64,000 nucleotides of DNA, taken from positions 496,001 through 560,000 of the forward strand of contig CAVVME010000004.1 in the NCBI GenBank assembly GCA_963749365.1, in the 5' to 3' direction. This document shows, one piece after another, positions 58,747 through 64,000 of this stretch. Positions within the stretch are counted from its first letter, which is position 1; each line of letters starts with the position of its first letter. The position numbers and the translations under genes are program-made. Source of the DNA: WHSW01 sp963749365 (GTDB lineage: Bacteria; Actinomycetota; Thermoleophilia; Solirubrobacterales; 70-9). The notes under the pieces are model-generated. The model was given only the letters and a program-made list of their open reading frames with translations, made no database searches and had not been told where the DNA came from.

Positions 58747-58814
58747 ACCCTGACCGAGTGAGCGCGGCGGCGGCGTTTCCAGCGCTTGTCGCGCCCCCCC
58801 CTCCACATATCTGC

Positions 58815-58820
58815 TAGCCT
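58815..58820 (+). promoter_or_regulatory. -10-like element TAGCCT for the dnaK operon
   Basis: TAGCCT matches TANNNT and lies about 54 nt before the dnaK GTG, giving a leader with Shine-Dalgarno GAAGGAG. It is followed at once by the inverted repeat at 58820-58848. Confidence 0.45.
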
Positions 58821-58848
58821 GCCACTCAGATTTTTTGAATCACTGGCA
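58820..58848. promoter_or_regulatory. Inverted repeat at the dnaK promoter (candidate operator)
   Basis: TGCCA and TGGCA form the outer arms, with ACTCA and TTGAAT inside, centred on a T-run. It overlaps the expected transcription start, a natural repressor site, and an HspR gene is in the operon. It does not match the usual HAIR form (CTTGAGT-N7-ACTCAAG) well, so the assignment is open. Confidence 0.35.
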
Positions 58849-58873
58849 ATAGGCGAAGAAGGAGCGGGCGGAC

Positions 58874-60758
<1,885 letters not shown>

Positions 60759-60775
<17 letters not shown>

Positions 60776-61319
60776 GCCGCAGAAGCGCGGTGCCGACCAG
60801 CCCGTTTCCGAGGCCGAGACAGCGGACAGCGGTCCGCTGTCCGCGGACGAGGGGGCGATCGTCTCCGATGAGCTCGAGGAGCTGGTCGGCGACCTGACCC
60901 GCGAGCGCGATCAGTACCTCGAGCTCGCTCAGCGCGCGAAGGCGGACTTCGAGAACTACCGCAAGCGCTCGCTGCGCGAGGCAGGCGAGGCCGAGCGCCG
61001 CGGCAAGGCGTCGCTGGCGCGCGAGCTGTTGCCCTCGATCGACAACCTCGAGCGGGCGCTGGCGGCCGCGGAGGAGGGGTCCGAGGTCGCCCGCGGGGTC
61101 GAGCTCGTCCACGGCGAGCTGCACGCCACCCTGGCGCGCGCCGGGGTCGAGTCCTACGACCCCACCGGCGAGCGCTTCGACCCCGCAGTCCACGAGGCGA
61201 TCTCGACCAAGCCCGCCGAGGACGGCGGCGATTCCGGGATGGTCGTCGAGACGCTCGAGCGCGGCTACCGCCTCGACGGTCAGGTGCTGAGGCCGGCCCG
61301 CGTGGTGGTGAGCGAGTAG
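60759..61319 (+). CDS. grpE: Nucleotide exchange factor GrpE
   Basis: GrpE releases ADP from DnaK. 186 residues: a charged, disordered N-terminus, a long helix (YLELAQRAKADFENYRKRSL), then ELLPSIDNLERALAAAEEGS and the C-terminal beta domain starting GVESYDPTGERFDPAVHEAI and ending RGYRLDGQVLRPARVVVSE, the GrpE signature. It starts inside the end of dnaK (17 bp overlap), so translation is coupled. dnaJ follows 10 bp after its stop. Confidence 0.96.
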
Positions 61320-61329
61320 GGCGGCGGCG

Positions 61330-62427
61330 ATGGCGCGCGACTTCTACGAGGTGCTCGGCGTCGGCCGCGGTGCCTCGGCCGAGGAGATCAAGAAGGCCTA
61401 CCGCAAGCTCGCCCGCGAGTATCACCCCGATCGCAACCCCGACGACGGCGCGGCCGAGGAGCGCTTCAAGGAGGTCCAGCAGGCCTACGACGCGCTCTCG
61501 GACCCCGAGAAGCGCAAGCAGTACGACGCTCAGGGCGCATTCGGGGGATTCGGCCGCGGCGGACCGGGCCAGGGCGGCGGCTTCGGCGCCGACATCGGCG
61601 ACATCTTCTCGAGCCTGTTCCGGCGCGGCGGCGGCCCACAGCAGGCCGCCCGTGGCCGCGACCTCGAGACCGAGGTCAAGCTCAGCTTCCAGCAGGCGAT
61701 CGACGGGACCGAGCTCCCGGTCACGGTGCCGAAGCAGTCGAGCTGCAAGACCTGCAGCGGCACCGGGGCGAAGCCGGGCACCGGCCCGGTCGTCTGCCCA
61801 CAGTGCGGTGGCCGCGGGGTCGACTCCGAGAGCCAGGGGTTCTTCTCGATCAGCCAGCCCTGCCCCGTCTGCGGCGGCGCGGGCCACGTGATCGAGGACC
61901 CCTGTGCGACCTGCGGCGGCTCCGGGTTGACGATGCAGCGCAAGCGCTACCGGGTCAGGATCCCCGCCGGGGTACACGACGGGAGCCGGATCAGGGTCCG
62001 CGGCAAGGGCGAGGACGGGCCCCGGGGAGCGCCGCCCGGGGACCTCTACGTCGTCACCAGGGTGACTCCGTCGCCGATCTTTCGCCGTCGCGACGACGGC
62101 AACCTCGAGGTGGCCCTGCCGATCACGGTCGCCGAGGCGATCGAGGGCGCGACCGTCGAGGTGCCGACCCTGCGCGGGACGAAGCGGATCCGGGTCCCGG
62201 CCGGAACCCAGCACGGAACGGTCCAGAGGCTGCGCGGCGAGGGGCCGCCGAGGCCCGGCTCGGCACAGCGGGGCGACCTGCTCTACCGGATCGAGGTCGA
62301 GATGCCGCGCGAGCTGACCAGCGAGCAGCGCCGGGCGCTGGCCGGCTTCGCCGAGACGATGAACGACCGCGATCCGCGGGAGAAGCTGCTGCGCGACGCG
62401 TCCGCGGCCTCCGCGAGGGTGGCGTGA
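61330..62427 (+). CDS. dnaJ: Chaperone DnaJ (Hsp40)
   Basis: Co-chaperone stimulating DnaK's ATPase. 365 residues: J domain with REYHPDRNPDD (the HPD loop), a Gly/Phe-rich linker (GGFGRGGPGQGGGFGADIGD), four zinc-finger repeats (CKTCSGTG, CPQCGGRG, CPVCGGAG, CATCGGSG), and a C-terminal substrate domain. All cysteines are present. It ends in GTGA, where the hspR GTG overlaps its stop. Confidence 0.97.
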   Translation: MARDFYEVLGVGRGASAEEIKKAYRKLAREYHPDRNPDDGAAEERFKEVQQAYDALSDPEKRKQYDAQGAFGGFGRGGPGQGGGFGADIGDIFSSLFRRGGGPQQAARGRDLETEVKLSFQQAIDGTELPVTVPKQSSCKTCSGTGAKPGTGPVVCPQCGGRGVDSESQGFFSISQPCPVCGGAGHVIEDPCATCGGSGLTMQRKRYRVRIPAGVHDGSRIRVRGKGEDGPRGAPPGDLYVVTRVTPSPIFRRRDDGNLEVALPITVAEAIEGATVEVPTLRGTKRIRVPAGTQHGTVQRLRGEGPPRPGSAQRGDLLYRIEVEMPRELTSEQRRALAGFAETMNDRDPREKLLRDASAASARVA

Positions 62428-62897
62428 GCGCGATGGGCGAGCGGAGGCGAGACCGGGCGCGAGCCGGCCAGGACGGCGGGCTGGACCGCCGGCGCGCGGT
62501 GTTCATGATCTCGGTCGCGGCCGAGCTCTCCGAGATGCATCCGCAGACGCTGAGGATGTACGAGGCGCGCGGTCTGATCACGCCCAAGCGCTCGCCGAAG
62601 AACACCCGCCTGTACTCCTATGCCGACGTCGAGCGCCTGCGACGGATCCAGCGCATGACGGCCAAGGAGGGCCTCAACCTGGCCGGGGTCGAGACCGTGC
62701 TCGGGCTCGAGCGTGAGCTCGAACGCACACGCTCCGAGCTCGCGCGGATGCGCGAGCGGGCCGCCGAGCTGGAGAGCCGGATGCAGGTCGAGCTCGACCG
62801 GGTCCGCCGGTCGCTGCGAACCGAGATCGTCCCCTACGGCGCCTATGAGTCGGTCGAGATCCCGATCGAGCGGCGCCGGCGTCGCGCCGGGAGCTGA
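62424..62897 (+). CDS. hspR: Heat shock repressor HspR (MerR family)
   Basis: MerR-type repressor of dnaK operons, 157 residues. The winged helix is AVFMISVAAELSEMHPQTLR then MYEARGLITPKRSPKNTRLY, a near-exact family match. After it comes SYADVERLRRIQRMTAKEGL and a coiled coil (ELERTRSELARMRERAAELE). The GTG at 62424 overlaps the dnaJ stop (GTGA) and is kept; an ATG three codons later is possible. HspR normally binds HAIR sites using DnaK as corepressor and controls its own operon and clpB. Confidence 0.93.
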   Translation: MSAMGERRRDRARAGQDGGLDRRRAVFMISVAAELSEMHPQTLRMYEARGLITPKRSPKNTRLYSYADVERLRRIQRMTAKEGLNLAGVETVLGLERELERTRSELARMRERAAELESRMQVELDRVRRSLRTEIVPYGAYESVEIPIERRRRRAGS

Positions 62898-62905
62898 GAT
62901 CCCGG

Positions 62906-64000
62906 ATGCAGGCCGACCGCTTCACCGTCAAGTCCCAGGAGGCTGTCGCCGCGGCGCAACGGCTCGCCGGCGAGAGCCGCAATCCCGAGGTCGGCCCGCC
63001 GCATCTGCTCGCCGCCCTGCTGACCCAGGAGGACGGGCTCGCCCCCGCGGTGCTGCGCAAGCTCTCCGCCGATGTCGAGGCGATCGTCGGGCGCAGCCGC
63101 GCCGCAATCGCCGCGCTGCCGAAGGTCGGTGGCGGCGAGGAACCCGAGGTCCGGCCGTCGCAGAGCTTCGTCCGCACGCTGCAGCGAGCCGAGAAGGAGA
63201 TGGCGTCGCTCGGCGACGAGTTCATCTCGGTCGAGCACCTGCTGCTCGCGCTCGCCGACGACGGCGCCGGGGTGTCGGACCTGCTCCCCGACCGGGAGTC
63301 GCTGCAGAAGGCGATCGCCGAGGTGCGCGGGCCGCACCGGGTCACCTCGCCGAACCCCGAGGAGACGATGCAGGCGCTGGAGAAGTTCGGCCGCGATCTG
63401 ACCGCCGACGCCCGCGCGGGCAGGCTCGATCCGGTGATCGGCCGCGACGAGGAGATCCGGCGGGTGATCCAGGTGCTCTCGCGGCGGACGAAGAACAACC
63501 CGGTGCTGATCGGCGAGCCCGGGGTCGGCAAGACTGCGATCGTCGAGGGCCTCGCGCAGCGGATCGTCGCCGGCGACGTGCCGGAGTCGCTTCGCGAGCG
63601 GCGCGTGATCGCGCTCGACGTCGGCGCCCTGGTCGCGGGCTCGAAGTACCGGGGCGAGTTCGAGGAACGGCTCAAGGCCGTGCTCAGCGAGGTGCAGGCG
63701 GCCGAGGGCCAGATCATCCTGTTCATCGACGAGCTGCACACGATCGTCGGCGCGGGCGCGAGCGAGGGCGCCATGGACGCCGCCAACCTGCTCAAGCCGA
63801 TGCTCGCGCGCGGCGAGCTGCGAGCGGTCGGCGCGACGACGCTGGAGGAGTACCGCAAGCAGATCGAGAAGGACGCAGCGCTCGAGCGCCGCTTCCAGCC
63901 GGTCCTCGTCGGCGAGCCCGACATCAACGACACGATCGCGATCCTGCGCGGGCTCAAGGAGCGCTACGAGGTCCACCACGGTGTGCGGATCTCCGACCCG
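62906..64000 (+). CDS. clpB: Disaggregase ClpB (N-terminal part, cut by window edge)
   Basis: Hsp100 ATPase that pulls proteins from aggregates with DnaK. 365 codons are present and the gene continues off the right edge. The N-domain begins MQADRFTVKSQEAVAAAQRL and has the second repeat LGDEFISVEHLLLALADDG. The first AAA+ module shows LDPVIGRDEEIRRVIQVLSR, Walker A LIGEPGVGKTAIVEGLAQRI and Walker B IILFIDELHTIVGAGASEGA. Last gene of the heat-shock operon, starting 8 bp after hspR. Confidence 0.96.
   Translation, partial: MQADRFTVKSQEAVAAAQRLAGESRNPEVGPPHLLAALLTQEDGLAPAVLRKLSADVEAIVGRSRAAIAALPKVGGGEEPEVRPSQSFVRTLQRAEKEMASLGDEFISVEHLLLALADDGAGVSDLLPDRESLQKAIAEVRGPHRVTSPNPEETMQALEKFGRDLTADARAGRLDPVIGRDEEIRRVIQVLSRRTKNNPVLIGEPGVGKTAIVEGLAQRIVAGDVPESLRERRVIALDVGALVAGSKYRGEFEERLKAVLSEVQAAEGQIILFIDELHTIVGAGASEGAMDAANLLKPMLARGELRAVGATTLEEYRKQIEKDAALERRFQPVLVGEPDINDTIAILRGLKERYEVHHGVRISDP

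Overview
The window is very GC-rich, densely packed bacterial DNA with many GTG/TTG starts and overlapping stop/start codons. The gene set points to an actinobacterium, most likely of the Thermoleophilia/Solirubrobacterales type: two cyclic-di-AMP (ydaO/yuaA) riboswitches, an HspR-controlled dnaK-grpE-dnaJ-hspR-clpB cluster, myo-inositol-phosphate synthase, F420-type luciferase-like oxidoreductases, MMPL transport, tandem NTF2-like 'MSQ(D/E)NVELARR' proteins, and secreted repeat proteins. The taxonomic call is inference from gene content; no rRNA is present.

Layout. 1-6.9 kb (minus strand): an M23 murein hydrolase under a c-di-AMP riboswitch, then lysA-hom-GNAT-thrC-comF-hpf, and the start of secA under its own promoter. 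7-18.8 kb: lipid/acyl-CoA metabolism (acyl-CoA dehydrogenase, thiolase, 3-hydroxyacyl-CoA dehydrogenase, fatty-acid/sterol hydroxylase, MMPL exporter, LLM oxidoreductase). Two TetR-type palindromes sit in front of the dehydrogenase and the thiolase. This part also holds a cell-wall-binding-repeat protein, a methyltransferase and a deleted cation/proton antiporter remnant. 18.8-25 kb: a CNNM/CorC-type membrane protein, then a decarboxylase / guanidino-hydrolase / carbamoylase trio that could convert arginine to putrescine, then a secreted CAP protein under the second c-di-AMP riboswitch. 25-39 kb: flavodoxin-like protein, APC permease plus UspA, enolase-superfamily enzyme, ferritin, ELWxxDGT-repeat secreted protein, two NTF2-like paralogues, tRNA-Asp, FAH-family enzyme, membrane protein, cyclopropane synthase, alpha/beta hydrolase, tRNA-Val, and a class III alcohol dehydrogenase with an MBL hydrolase. 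39-50.5 kb: genes that alternate strand almost one by one (nitronate monooxygenase, S15-like hydrolase, catalase-like protein, SDR, lgt, a decayed HTH gene, argF, EEP nuclease, phasin-like protein, 23S rRNA m5U methyltransferase, a frameshifted LLM gene). 50.5-56 kb: an inositol-lipid cluster (AUR1-like PAP2 protein, CDP-alcohol phosphatidyltransferase, Ino1, a PimA-like/PHP fusion) ending in uracil-DNA glycosylase. 56-58.7 kb: C1q-like exported protein, haloalkane-dehalogenase-like hydrolase, endonuclease III, cytochrome c. 58.8-64 kb: the heat-shock chaperone operon, with clpB cut by the right edge.

Two patterns stand out. First, about a dozen genes have a -10-like TANNNT hexamer exactly 6-8 nt before the start codon, so they are probably leaderless. 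Several divergent pairs have back-to-back or overlapping -10 elements, and four convergent pairs share one CTAG as both stop codons. Second, the inositol cluster offers a concrete candidate (the PHP half of the fusion) for a phosphatidylinositol-phosphate phosphatase. No gene-free stretch exceeds 300 bp; the longest are the riboswitch leaders at 24235-24483 and 6772-6996, then 32230-32416 (nothing recognised) and 45046-45214 (nothing recognised before the LexA-like box).
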